A stretch of 64,000 nt of DNA from the NCBI RefSeq assembly GCF_900105535.1, contig NZ_LT629779.1:1302001-1366000 (forward strand). Direction: 5' to 3'. How positions within the stretch are numbered: the first letter of the stretch is position 1; each line of letters opens with the position of its first letter. Position numbers and translations under genes: made by a program. Below the pieces are notes generated by a model that saw only the letters and a list, made by a program, of their open reading frames with translations, did not search any database and was not told where the DNA came from. This stretch comes from Pseudarthrobacter equi. GTDB taxonomy: Bacteria; Actinomycetota; Actinomycetes; Actinomycetales; Micrococcaceae. Below, piece by piece: positions 43,448 through 52,045 of the stretch.

Positions 43448-45430
43448 ATGGGCACAACTACGCGCAGGATGACGGTGGCCCAGGCCGTCGTCGAATACCT
43501 TTCCAAGCAGTACACCGTGGACACGGTGAACGGGGTTGAGTACCGCGAGCGGCTCATCCCCGGAACCTTCGGGATCTTCGGGCACGGGAACGTGGCCGGT
43601 GTGGGCCAGGCGCTGAAGCAGTACCAGCAGCTGGACCCGGCCATCATGCCGTATTACCAGGGCCGCAACGAACAGGCCCAGGTCCACCAGGCCGTGGGCT
43701 ACGCGCGGCACACCCGCCGCCGCCAGACCTATGCGATCAGCACCTCCATCGGCCCCGGTTCCTCGAACCTGCTGACTGGTGCCGCGCTGGCAACCACCAA
43801 CCGCCTGCCCGTGCTGCTGCTGCCCAGCGACACGTTCGCCACCCGGGCCGCGGACCCGGTACTGCAGCAGCTGGAGCAGCCCTACGCCTACGACATCACG
43901 GTCAATGACGCGTTCCGGCCGTTGTCCAAGTTCTTCGACCGCGTGAACCGGCCTGAGCAGCTGTTCTCCGCCTTCCACCACGGCCTGCGGGTCCTCACTG
44001 ATCCGGCCGAGACCGGTGCGGTGACCATTTCCCTGCCGCAGGATGTCCAAGCTGAGGCCTTCGACGTCCCCGGGGAGTTCCTGGCTGAGCGCGAGTGGCG
44101 GATCCGCCGCCCCGACGCCGATGATGAGGACATTGCCCGCGCCGTCGCAGCGATCCGCTCCGCGAAGCGTCCGCTGATCATTGCCGGCGGCGGTGTCCTC
44201 TACGCCTACGCCAACGACGAACTGGCGAAGTTCGCCGAACTGACCGGCATTCCGGTGGGCAACACGCAGGCCGGCGTCGGCGTCCTGCCCTGGGACCACA
44301 AGCAGTCCCTCGGCGCGATCGGTTCCACCGGCACCACGGCGGCGAACGCCATCGCTGCCGAGGCTGACCTGATCATCGGCATCGGCACCCGCTACGAGGA
44401 CTTCACCACCGCGTCCCGGACCGCTTTCCAGAACCCGGACGTACGCTTCGTGAACATCAACGTTGCCCCGATCGACGCGTACAAGCACGGCACCACGCTG
44501 CCGATCGTCGCCGACGCCCGCAAGGCACTGGTCAAGCTCAACGCTGCCCTGGGCGGCTACCGGATCGGCGCCGACCTCGAACAGCAGATTGCCTCCGAGA
44601 AGAAGCGCTGGGACGCCACCGTGGACGAGGCATTCGACACCCGCTACACCCCGCTGCCGGCCCAGAACGAGATCATCGGTGCCACCTCGCGGGCCATGGA
44701 CGCCCGCGACGTCGTGATTTGCGCCGCCGGGTCCCTGCCCGGTGACCTGCATAAGATGTGGCGCGTCCGCGACCCGTTCGGCTACCACGTCGAATACGCC
44801 TACTCCTGCATGGGCTACGAGATCCCCGGCGGCCTCGGCGTCAAACGCGCAGCCCTCGCCGAAGCGGCGGGCACGACGGCGGCAGGCGGCTCAGCCGGGA
44901 CCGGCGCGGAAGAGGTGCGGGACGTCGTCGTGATGGTGGGCGACGGTTCCTACCTGATGATGCATACCGAACTGGTCACCGCCGTCGCGGAGCGCATCAA
45001 ACTGATCGTGGTGCTGATCCAGAACCACGGCTATGCGTCCATCGGCTCGCTCTCCGAGATGCTGGGCTCGCAGCGCTTCGGCACCCAGTACCGGGCACTG
45101 AACGAAGAGCAGCACAGCTTCGACGCGGGGGAGACCCTGCCCGTGGACCTGGCCCTCAATGCCGAGTCCCTCGGTGTGAAGGTCATCCGGATCGAACCGG
45201 GCGAGAAGGTCATCGCCGAACTCGAACAGGCGGTCCGCGACGCGAAGGCTGCCCCGGAAGGAACCGGGCCCATCCTGATCCATGTTGAATCCGACCCCCT
45301 GCTGGACGCGCCGTCATCGGAATCCTGGTGGGATGTCCCCGTCTCCCAGGTGTCCGAACTGGATTCCACCAAGCAGGCTTTCCAGACCTACGCCGACCAC
45401 AAGTCCCGCCAGCGCAAACTGCTCGGCTGA
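43448..45430 (+). CDS. iolD: 3D-(3,5/4)-trihydroxycyclohexane-1,2-dione hydrolase
   Basis: A 660-aa thiamine-diphosphate enzyme that opens the ring of the diketo-inositol intermediate to 5-deoxy-glucuronate. The PYR domain includes YYQGRNEQAQVHQAVGYARH with the TPP-activating Glu. The PP domain has the GDG...N motif: VVMVGDGSYLMMHTELVTA through LIQNHGYASIG. ATG 43448 lies 6 bp after the aldolase stop. Length and architecture match IolD. Confidence 0.95.
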   Translation: MGTTTRRMTVAQAVVEYLSKQYTVDTVNGVEYRERLIPGTFGIFGHGNVAGVGQALKQYQQLDPAIMPYYQGRNEQAQVHQAVGYARHTRRRQTYAISTSIGPGSSNLLTGAALATTNRLPVLLLPSDTFATRAADPVLQQLEQPYAYDITVNDAFRPLSKFFDRVNRPEQLFSAFHHGLRVLTDPAETGAVTISLPQDVQAEAFDVPGEFLAEREWRIRRPDADDEDIARAVAAIRSAKRPLIIAGGGVLYAYANDELAKFAELTGIPVGNTQAGVGVLPWDHKQSLGAIGSTGTTAANAIAAEADLIIGIGTRYEDFTTASRTAFQNPDVRFVNINVAPIDAYKHGTTLPIVADARKALVKLNAALGGYRIGADLEQQIASEKKRWDATVDEAFDTRYTPLPAQNEIIGATSRAMDARDVVICAAGSLPGDLHKMWRVRDPFGYHVEYAYSCMGYEIPGGLGVKRAALAEAAGTTAAGGSAGTGAEEVRDVVVMVGDGSYLMMHTELVTAVAERIKLIVVLIQNHGYASIGSLSEMLGSQRFGTQYRALNEEQHSFDAGETLPVDLALNAESLGVKVIRIEPGEKVIAELEQAVRDAKAAPEGTGPILIHVESDPLLDAPSSESWWDVPVSQVSELDSTKQAFQTYADHKSRQRKLLG

Positions 45431-45473
45431 CCCTGTACCTCCATCCCCTTCGAACCACTCAAGGAAGAGTCCC

Positions 45474-46988
45474 ATGACTGCCACAACCACCGAAACCACC
45501 GTCATCAACCACTTCATCAACGGCGCCGAAACCGCAGGTGTTGGTGACCGCACCACCCCGGTCTACAACCCGGCTACCGGCCAGGTCTCCGCCGAGCTGC
45601 GCCTGGCCAACCGCGCCGACCTGGACGCCACCGTCGCGGCCGCCCGCGCCGCTGCCGATACCTGGGGCGACATTTCCCTGGCCAAGCGCACCGCTGTTCT
45701 GTTCAAGTTCCGTGAACTTGTCGCCGCCCACGTGGACGAACTCGCCCAGCTGATCACCGCCGAGCACGGCAAGGTCCTCTCCGATGCCAAGGGCGAAATT
45801 GGCCGCGGCCTCGAAGTCATCGAATACGCCTGCGGCGTCCCCACCCTCCTCAAGGGCGACTACTCCGACCAGGTCTCCACCGGGATCGACGTCTTCTCCT
45901 TCCGCGAACCCCTCGGCGTGGTCGCCGGCATCACGCCGTTCAACTTCCCCGTCATGGTGCCGCTCTGGATGGCGCCAATGGCCATCGCCACCGGTAACGC
46001 GTTCATCCTCAAGCCCTCCGAACGCGACCCCTCCGCCTCCCTGCTGCTCGCCAAGCTCTGGAAGCAGGCCGGCCTGCCCGACGGCGTGTTCCAGGTCCTG
46101 CACGGTGACAAGGAAACCGTGGACGGGCTGCTGACCCACCCGGACGTGGACGGCATCTCCTTCGTCGGGTCCACCCCGATCGCCCAGTATGTCCACGAAA
46201 CCGCCACCAAGCACGGCAAGCGCGTCCAGGCCCTTGGCGGGGCGAAGAACCACGCCATCATCCTGCCCGACGCCGACCTCGACAACGCCGCCGACCACCT
46301 TGCCGCAGCAGCCTTCGGCTCCGCCGGCGAACGCTGCATGGCCATCTCCGTCGCCGTCGCCGTCGGCGAGGCTGCCGACGCCCTCGTCGCCAAGGTCCAG
46401 GACCGCGCCGAAGCCGTCAAGGTCAACAACGGCACCGAACCCGACGCCGAAATGGGCCCGGTCATCACCCCCGCCTCCAAGGAACGCATCCTTCGGATTG
46501 TCACGGAAGCCGAGACTGCCGGCGCCGCAATGGTGGTTGACGGCCGCGACCTCGTGGTCCCCGGCCACGAAGACGGTTTCTGGGTTGGCCCCACCGTCCT
46601 GGACCACGTCAAGACCGAAATGACCGCCTACCAGGAGGAAATCTTCGGACCCGTCCTCGTCGTGGTCCGCGTCGACACTCTCGAAGACGGCATCGCCCTC
46701 ATCAATGCCAACCCCTACGGCAACGGCACCGCCATCTTCACCTCCTCCGGCGCCGCCGCCCGCAAGTTCCAGCGCTCCGTCACGGTCGGCATGATCGGCA
46801 TCAACGTGCCCCTGCCCGTCCCGGTGGCTTACCACTCCTTCGGCGGCTGGAAGGCTTCCCTCTTCGGCGACAAGCACATCTACGGCCCCGAAGGCGTATC
46901 GTTCTACACCCGCGGCAAGGTCATCACCTCCCGCTGGCCCGAAACCCACCACGCCTCCGGCGCCTCCTACAACTTCCCCTCCAACTGA
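45474..46988 (+). CDS. iolA: Malonate/methylmalonate-semialdehyde dehydrogenase (CoA-acylating)
   Basis: A 504-aa aldehyde dehydrogenase. GGAKNHAIILPDADLD and the catalytic Cys in FGSAGERCMAISVAV are the CoA-acylating MMSDH signature; ITPFNFPVMVPLWM binds NAD. It converts malonate semialdehyde to acetyl-CoA at the end of inositol catabolism and can also serve valine breakdown (MmsA). ATG 45474 follows AAGGAAGAG. Confidence 0.93.
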   Translation: MTATTTETTVINHFINGAETAGVGDRTTPVYNPATGQVSAELRLANRADLDATVAAARAAADTWGDISLAKRTAVLFKFRELVAAHVDELAQLITAEHGKVLSDAKGEIGRGLEVIEYACGVPTLLKGDYSDQVSTGIDVFSFREPLGVVAGITPFNFPVMVPLWMAPMAIATGNAFILKPSERDPSASLLLAKLWKQAGLPDGVFQVLHGDKETVDGLLTHPDVDGISFVGSTPIAQYVHETATKHGKRVQALGGAKNHAIILPDADLDNAADHLAAAAFGSAGERCMAISVAVAVGEAADALVAKVQDRAEAVKVNNGTEPDAEMGPVITPASKERILRIVTEAETAGAAMVVDGRDLVVPGHEDGFWVGPTVLDHVKTEMTAYQEEIFGPVLVVVRVDTLEDGIALINANPYGNGTAIFTSSGAAARKFQRSVTVGMIGINVPLPVPVAYHSFGGWKASLFGDKHIYGPEGVSFYTRGKVITSRWPETHHASGASYNFPSN

Positions 46989-47011
46989 CACCAGAGAGAG
47001 ACAACGCTGTC

Positions 47012-47923
47012 ATGACTGAGAACAAGCTGATCATCGGCACGGCACCGGACTCCTGGGGAGTCTGGTTCCCGGATGACCCCAAGCAGACCCCGTGGGAACG
47101 CTTCCTGGACGAAGTGGTGGAGTCCGGCTACAAGTGGATCGAACTGGGCCCGTACGGCTACCTTCCCGCGGATCCGACCCGTCTGGCCGAAGAGCTCAAG
47201 GCCCGTGACCTGAAGATCTCCGCCGGCACCGTGTTCACCGCCTTCCATCGCGGCCTGGACCAGTGGGAAACCGCCTGGGAGCCGGCACGTGAGGTCGCCG
47301 AACTCACCGCGGCAATGGGCGGCGAGCACATCGTGGTCATCCCGGCCATGTGGCGGGACGACGTCACCGGTGAAGCGGTGGAAAGCGGCACCCTGACTGA
47401 GAAGGCCTGGAGCGACCTGTTTACCGGACACAACCGCCTGGGCAAGACCCTGCTCGAGGACTTTGGCCTGCAGCAGCAGTTCCACTCCCACGCTGACTCC
47501 CACGTGGGTGCGCAGCAGGACATCGAAACACTGCTCGGCGCCACTGACCCGCAGTACCTGAACCTCTGCCTGGACACCGGGCACGCCGAATACTGCGGAG
47601 CCTCCAGCCTGGACCTGATCAAGAACTACCCGGACCGGATCGGCTACCTGCACCTGAAGCAGATCAACCCGGACATCCTCAAGAAGGTCAACGAGGAAAA
47701 CATGACGTGGGCAGCTGCCAACCTGGCCGGCGTCATGACCGAACCGCCCAACGGCCTGCCGGACCTCCGTGCAGTCATCGAAGCCGTGGAAGCGCTGGAC
47801 CGGCCCATCTTCGGCATTGTGGAGCAGGACATGTACCCGGTGGCCTTCGACGTGCCTATGCCGATCGCCAAGCGCACCCGCAACTACCTGCTGTCCTGCG
47901 GTTCCCGCACCGCCGTCAGCTGA
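47012..47923 (+). CDS. iolE: Inosose dehydratase-like TIM-barrel protein
   Basis: A 303-aa sugar-phosphate isomerase/epimerase-fold protein: IGTAPDSWGVWFPDDPKQ, the metal-binding segments FHSHADSHVG, NLCLDTGHAEY and YLHLKQIN, and GIVEQDMYP at the end. In iol operons this position encodes the 2-keto-myo-inositol dehydratase IolE. Sequence alone cannot exclude an inosose isomerase, since both share the fold. Confidence 0.82.
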   Translation: MTENKLIIGTAPDSWGVWFPDDPKQTPWERFLDEVVESGYKWIELGPYGYLPADPTRLAEELKARDLKISAGTVFTAFHRGLDQWETAWEPAREVAELTAAMGGEHIVVIPAMWRDDVTGEAVESGTLTEKAWSDLFTGHNRLGKTLLEDFGLQQQFHSHADSHVGAQQDIETLLGATDPQYLNLCLDTGHAEYCGASSLDLIKNYPDRIGYLHLKQINPDILKKVNEENMTWAAANLAGVMTEPPNGLPDLRAVIEAVEALDRPIFGIVEQDMYPVAFDVPMPIAKRTRNYLLSCGSRTAVS

Positions 47924-47968
47924 CGGACCAGCACAGCCCACTCCCTCCAGATCCTTAAGGACAGAACA

Positions 47969-48982
47969 ATGACTGAAACCCTCCGCGTCGCCGTCATCGG
48001 TGCCGGGCGCATGGGCGCCGACCACATCCAGCGGCTCCACCAGCGAATCCACGGCGCCGAAGTGGCCGCCGTCGTCGACGTCGACCTCGCCCGTGCCGAG
48101 GCCGCGATCGAAGGTATCCCGGGCGCTGTGGCCCTCGCTGACGCCGAGGAAGCGCTCAACAACGGTGACGTCAACGCCGTCCTCATCGCCACCCCCGGCT
48201 TCCTGCACGAGGAGATCCTTTTCAAGGCCATCGCCAAGGACATCCCTATCCTCTGCGAAAAGCCGCTGACCCCGGATGCAGAGTCCTCGCTGAAGATCGT
48301 CGAGGCTGAGGTGGCGCTGGGCCGCAAGCGCATCCAGGTAGGCTTCATGCGGCGCTTCGACGCCGAGTACGCCGCGCTCGGCTCCATCATCCGGAACCAG
48401 GAACTCGGCGAACTGCTGATGTTGCACCACCAGCACCGCAACCCCACCACCCCGGCGGGCTTCACCAACGAGATGCTGATCAACGACTCCGTGGTCCACG
48501 AGTTCGACGCCATCCGGTTCTTCACCGGCGAGGAGATCACGTCCGTCCAGGTCCGTCTCGGCAAGGCCACCAAGAATGCCCCGGCCGGCCAGCACGACCC
48601 CCAGCACGTCCTGATCGAGACCGAATCCGGCGTCCTGGCCGACGTCGAAATCTACGTCAACGCAAAGTACGGCTACGAAGTGGCCACCCAGGCGTCCTTC
48701 GAAGAAGGCGTCGTCAGCATCGGCGGTGACAAGGGCCCCTACACCCGCAGCGCCGGACGCTGGGGCGGCAGCGTCACCCCCGGTTTCGAAGAGCGCTTCG
48801 GCGCGGCGTACGACGTCGAAATCCAGGCCTGGGTTGACGCGGCACTTAAGGGCGAAATCGGCGGCCCCTCCGCCTGGGACGGGTATGCCACCGCAGCGTG
48901 CTGCGAAGCCGGCGTCGAGGCACAGAAGAACGGCGAGAAGGTTGCAGTGAAGCTGGCCGCAAAGCCGGACCTCTACAGCTAG
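47969..48982 (+). CDS. iolG: Inositol 2-dehydrogenase
   Basis: A 337-aa Gfo/Idh/MocA oxidoreductase. N-terminal Rossmann motif VAVIGAGRMGADH, the conserved ILCEKPLTPD, and the active-site region INDSVVHEFDAIRFF with the catalytic Asp/His pair. It oxidises myo-inositol to 2-keto-myo-inositol with NAD+, the first pathway step. ATG 47969 follows AAGGACAGAAC. Confidence 0.9.
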   Translation: MTETLRVAVIGAGRMGADHIQRLHQRIHGAEVAAVVDVDLARAEAAIEGIPGAVALADAEEALNNGDVNAVLIATPGFLHEEILFKAIAKDIPILCEKPLTPDAESSLKIVEAEVALGRKRIQVGFMRRFDAEYAALGSIIRNQELGELLMLHHQHRNPTTPAGFTNEMLINDSVVHEFDAIRFFTGEEITSVQVRLGKATKNAPAGQHDPQHVLIETESGVLADVEIYVNAKYGYEVATQASFEEGVVSIGGDKGPYTRSAGRWGGSVTPGFEERFGAAYDVEIQAWVDAALKGEIGGPSAWDGYATAACCEAGVEAQKNGEKVAVKLAAKPDLYS

Positions 48983-49024
48983 TTCCACCTTTTCGGCCTT
49001 CCTGATCCACAATGGAGTGTTTAC

Positions 49025-49900
49025 GTGAAAATCGCACTTGACCCCACCCCGTACCACCACTCGCACAGCCTCCTGGAGTTTCCGCGGGTGGTGGCGGACC
49101 TTGGCTACAAGTACATGCAGATGACCCCGCACGGGGACTTCATCCCGTTCTACAACCACCCCAAGGCGGACGACGAGCTGGTGGGCCAGCTGGGCAAGGC
49201 GTGCAAGGACGCCGGCATCGAGATCGCCTCCATCCTGCCCGTGCTCCGCTGGTCCGGACCGGACGAGGACGCCCGTGAAGCGGCAGTCCGGTACTGGAAA
49301 CGGGCCATCCAGATTGCTGTGGACCTCGGCGTCAGCACCATGAACACAGAATTCAGCGGCCGGCCCGAAAAGGCAGAGGAATCCGAGCGGGCGTTCTACC
49401 GGTCCATGGAGGAACTGCTGCCCATCATCGAACGTGAGGGCATCGACCTGCTGATCGACCCCCACCCTGACGACTTCGTGGAGGAAGGCCTCGCGGCCAT
49501 CCGCGTGATCCGGGGCGTGAATTCGAAGAACGTGGGCATGGTCTACGTGGCCTCGCACAGCTTCCACATGAAGAACCAGCCGCTGGAGATCATGCGGGCG
49601 GCGGGGGACAAGCTGCGCCTGGTCCACGTGGCCGACACCATGGACCACCACGCCTCGCACGGCCTGCGCTACATCACCAACCCGCCGGGCAACCCGGTCC
49701 GCGTCCACCAGCACCTGAAGGTGGGCGACGGCGACGTGAACTGGGATGAGTTCTTTGGTGGCCTCAAGGAAATCGGCTTCCTGGACCGCGAGGACACCGT
49801 GATGGTCTCCAGCGTCTTCGCCGAGGACGACAAGGCGGATGAGGTGTCCCGGTACCAATTGGCCACCATGGAGCAGTATGTCCAAAAGGTCAGCGTATGA
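49025..49900 (+). CDS. iolH: IolH-like TIM-barrel protein
   Basis: A 291-aa isomerase/epimerase-fold protein: MKIALDPTPYHHSHSLLEFPR, MNTEFSGRPEKAEE, LLIDPHPDDFVEEGL, VYVASHSFHM and LVHVADTMDHHASHG carry probable metal ligands. It corresponds to IolH of other iol operons; its exact reaction is not established and might involve inositol stereoisomers. Start GTG 49025. Its stop overlaps the transporter start (ATGA at 49897). Confidence 0.85.
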   Translation: MKIALDPTPYHHSHSLLEFPRVVADLGYKYMQMTPHGDFIPFYNHPKADDELVGQLGKACKDAGIEIASILPVLRWSGPDEDAREAAVRYWKRAIQIAVDLGVSTMNTEFSGRPEKAEESERAFYRSMEELLPIIEREGIDLLIDPHPDDFVEEGLAAIRVIRGVNSKNVGMVYVASHSFHMKNQPLEIMRAAGDKLRLVHVADTMDHHASHGLRYITNPPGNPVRVHQHLKVGDGDVNWDEFFGGLKEIGFLDREDTVMVSSVFAEDDKADEVSRYQLATMEQYVQKVSV

Positions 49901-51339
49901 GTTCGCCTGCTCCTGCCCCTGCCGCAAAAGAAGCGCGGCCCGGAAACCACAAGAAGGCGCTCCGGACCGTCACCATCATCTCCACGTTTGGTGGCCTGCT
50001 CTTCGGCTACGACACGGGCGTCATCAACGGCGCGCTGCCGTACATGCAGGAGGACCTGGGGCTGACGCCGCTCACCGAGGGGCTGGTGACGTCGTCGCTG
50101 CTGTTCGGTGCGGCGTTCGGTGCCTTGTTCGGCGGCCGGCTGGCTGACCGCAGCGGCCGCCGCAGGATGATCATGGTCCTGGCCGTCATCTTCCTGATCG
50201 GGACGCTCGCCTGCACCTTTTCGCCGACCACTGAAGTGATGATCGCTGCGAGGTTCATCCTGGGCCTGGCCGTGGGTGGTGCCTCGGTTACGGTCCCGGT
50301 TTACCTTGCGGAAGTATCACCGAGCGACCGCCGCGGGCGGATCGTCACGCAGAACGAGCTGATGATCGTCACCGGCCAGCTGCTGGCGTTCATCTTCAAC
50401 GCCTACCTCGGCAACACCTTCGGCGAGGCCGGCGGCATCTGGCGCTGGATGCTGGTGATTGCCACCCTTCCTGCCATCGCGCTGTGGATCGGGATGAACT
50501 TCATGCCCGAGAGCCCCCGCTGGCTCGCTTCCATGGGCAGCTTCGGCGAAACGCTCAGCGTGCTGCAGCGGATCCGGTCCCAGGAGGAGGCCAGAAAGGA
50601 GTTCGAGGAAGTCAAGGCCATGGCCGTGGAGGACTACAAGTCCAAGATGGGCACCTGGAAGGACCTGGGCATACCGTGGCTCCGCCGGATCTTCTTTGTG
50701 GGCCTCGGGTTGGCGGTGATCCAGCAGATCACCGGCGTGAACTCCATCATGTACTACGGCACCCAGATCCTGTCGGAATCCGGATTCGGCCGCGAAGCGG
50801 CCCTGACCGCCAACATCGCCAACGGCGTCATTTCGGTGCTGGCCACGTTTGTCGGCATTTGGTTGCTGGGCAAAGTGGGGCGCCGCAGGATGCTCATCAC
50901 CGGACAGGTCGGTACGACGACGGCGCTGCTGCTGATCGGGCTCTTCTCACTGATCCTGCCGGAAGGCTCCGTCCGGGGTTTCGTGATCCTGGCGCTCACC
51001 GTGACGTTCCTGGCCTTCCAGCAGGGCGCCATCTCACCGGTCACCTGGCTGATGCTGTCCGAGATTTTCCCGCTGAAGATCCGCGGCCTGGGCATGGGCG
51101 CGTCCGCGTTCCTGCTGTGGATCGTCAACTTCCTGGTGGGCTTTGGGTTCCCGCAGCTCCTGGCGGCCATCGGGCTGTCCAACACGTTCTTTGTTTTCGC
51201 CGTACTGGGTGTGGGCGCCATCGCGTTCGCCGCGAAGTACGTTCCGGAGACCAAGGACAAGAGCCTCGAGGACCTGGAGCACTACTTCAAGAATGTTGCC
51301 GGACAGAGGCCCGGGACCGCCGTCGGGAAGGCGAACTAG
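49897..51339 (+). CDS. iolT: Inositol/sugar MFS transporter
   Basis: A 480-aa major facilitator of the sugar-porter type with 12 TM helices: FGYDTGVINGALPYMQ in TM1, GRLADRSGRRRMIM between TM2 and TM3, PVYLAEVSPSDRRGR, PESPRWLAS, QQITGVNSIMYYGTQI in TM7 and the PETKDKSLEDLE terminus. Very similar to IolT-like inositol:H+ symporters, and ATGA overlap with iolH makes inositol the likely substrate. It is the last gene before a bidirectional terminator. Confidence 0.92.
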   Translation: MSSPAPAPAAKEARPGNHKKALRTVTIISTFGGLLFGYDTGVINGALPYMQEDLGLTPLTEGLVTSSLLFGAAFGALFGGRLADRSGRRRMIMVLAVIFLIGTLACTFSPTTEVMIAARFILGLAVGGASVTVPVYLAEVSPSDRRGRIVTQNELMIVTGQLLAFIFNAYLGNTFGEAGGIWRWMLVIATLPAIALWIGMNFMPESPRWLASMGSFGETLSVLQRIRSQEEARKEFEEVKAMAVEDYKSKMGTWKDLGIPWLRRIFFVGLGLAVIQQITGVNSIMYYGTQILSESGFGREAALTANIANGVISVLATFVGIWLLGKVGRRRMLITGQVGTTTALLLIGLFSLILPEGSVRGFVILALTVTFLAFQQGAISPVTWLMLSEIFPLKIRGLGMGASAFLLWIVNFLVGFGFPQLLAAIGLSNTFFVFAVLGVGAIAFAAKYVPETKDKSLEDLEHYFKNVAGQRPGTAVGKAN

Positions 51340-51371
51340 CCCAGACCGCATGTCGTAGCCCGCAGACAGGC

Positions 51372-51403
51372 GATGCCCCTCCGGTGAATCCCGGAGGGGC
51401 ATC
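51372..51403. terminator. Terminator between iol operon and MarR gene
   Basis: GATGCCCCTCCGG pairs perfectly with CCGGAGGGGCATC around a 6-nt loop, 32 bp after the transporter stop. It lies between convergent genes. Confidence 0.85.
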
Positions 51404-51432
51404 TGCTGTTGGTGCCGGAAGGTGGGCCGTGG

Positions 51433-51882
51433 CTACGCCGGAACGTGAAGCGTGGGCAGTGCACCCACCAGGGGTGCAAGTTCCGGCAGCGCCTGCGCCT
51501 GTTCGAGCGCCCGCTCCAGCGTTGCGTCGTGGACCGGGCGGGCTTCGGCCAGCAGCGTGCTGCCGCTGGGGGTGAGCTCGGTGTAGATGCCCCTCCGGTC
51601 GTCATCGCACAGGATCCTGGTGAGCAGCCCCCGGTCCTCGAGCCGGTTCACCAGGCGTGTGGTGGCACTGGGGCTAAGGGCCGTGGCCCGCGCAAGCTGC
51701 TGCATGCGCATGTGCCAGCCGTCCTGCCGGTTCAATGCGTCCAGGACGGTGTACTCCACCACGGACAGCTTCGACTCGGCCTGAAGGGACCGTTCCAGTT
51801 CGCCCTCGATCAGGCCGTGCAGGGCGGCCAGGGTGCGCCAACCCTGCGCCCGGACTTCGACGGCGTCGTCCTTGATACCCAT
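51433..51882 (-). CDS. MarR-family regulator
   Basis: A 149-aa winged-helix repressor: KLSVVEYTVLDALNRQDG, recognition region ARATALSPSATTRLVNRLEDRGLL, and the wing DDDRRGIYTELTPSG. ATG 51882 (MGIKDDAVEVRAQ) was chosen over an upstream GTG-like extension. It is divergent from a drug-efflux-type MFS gene across a symmetric intergenic region, the classical arrangement for a self-regulating efflux locus. Confidence 0.9.
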   Translation of the reverse strand: MGIKDDAVEVRAQGWRTLAALHGLIEGELERSLQAESKLSVVEYTVLDALNRQDGWHMRMQQLARATALSPSATTRLVNRLEDRGLLTRILCDDDRRGIYTELTPSGSTLLAEARPVHDATLERALEQAQALPELAPLVGALPTLHVPA

Positions 51883-51934
51883 GGTTGCTCCTTCCGGGAA
51901 GCCGGCGACAGAGGGTCGGCGGCGGTGCACACAA

Positions 51935-51992
51935 GTAGTTGCTTGCGCGGTATATTTGCATGTGCAACAATAAATACCGCGCTTGCAACTAT
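51935..51992. promoter_or_regulatory. MarR operator region between marR and MFS genes
   Basis: A 19-bp arm at 51935-51953 and its near-complement at 51974-51992 (16 of 19 positions match) flank a central 12-bp palindrome TTGCATGTGCAA (51956-51967). The TTGCA/TGCAA words recur in all three parts, as in MarR-type operators. It controls both divergent promoters in all likelihood. Confidence 0.7.
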
Positions 51993-52045
51993 TTTAGGCG
52001 CCATCCCCCCACAGAACAACCAGAACAGCTCAAAGGAGCATCACC

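Noticed and set aside
46967..49927. 986-codon minus-strand frame opposite iolE, iolG and iolH
   Set aside because: Shadow of three well-recognised plus-strand genes; low-complexity Val/Gly/His/Asp composition typical of such mirrors.
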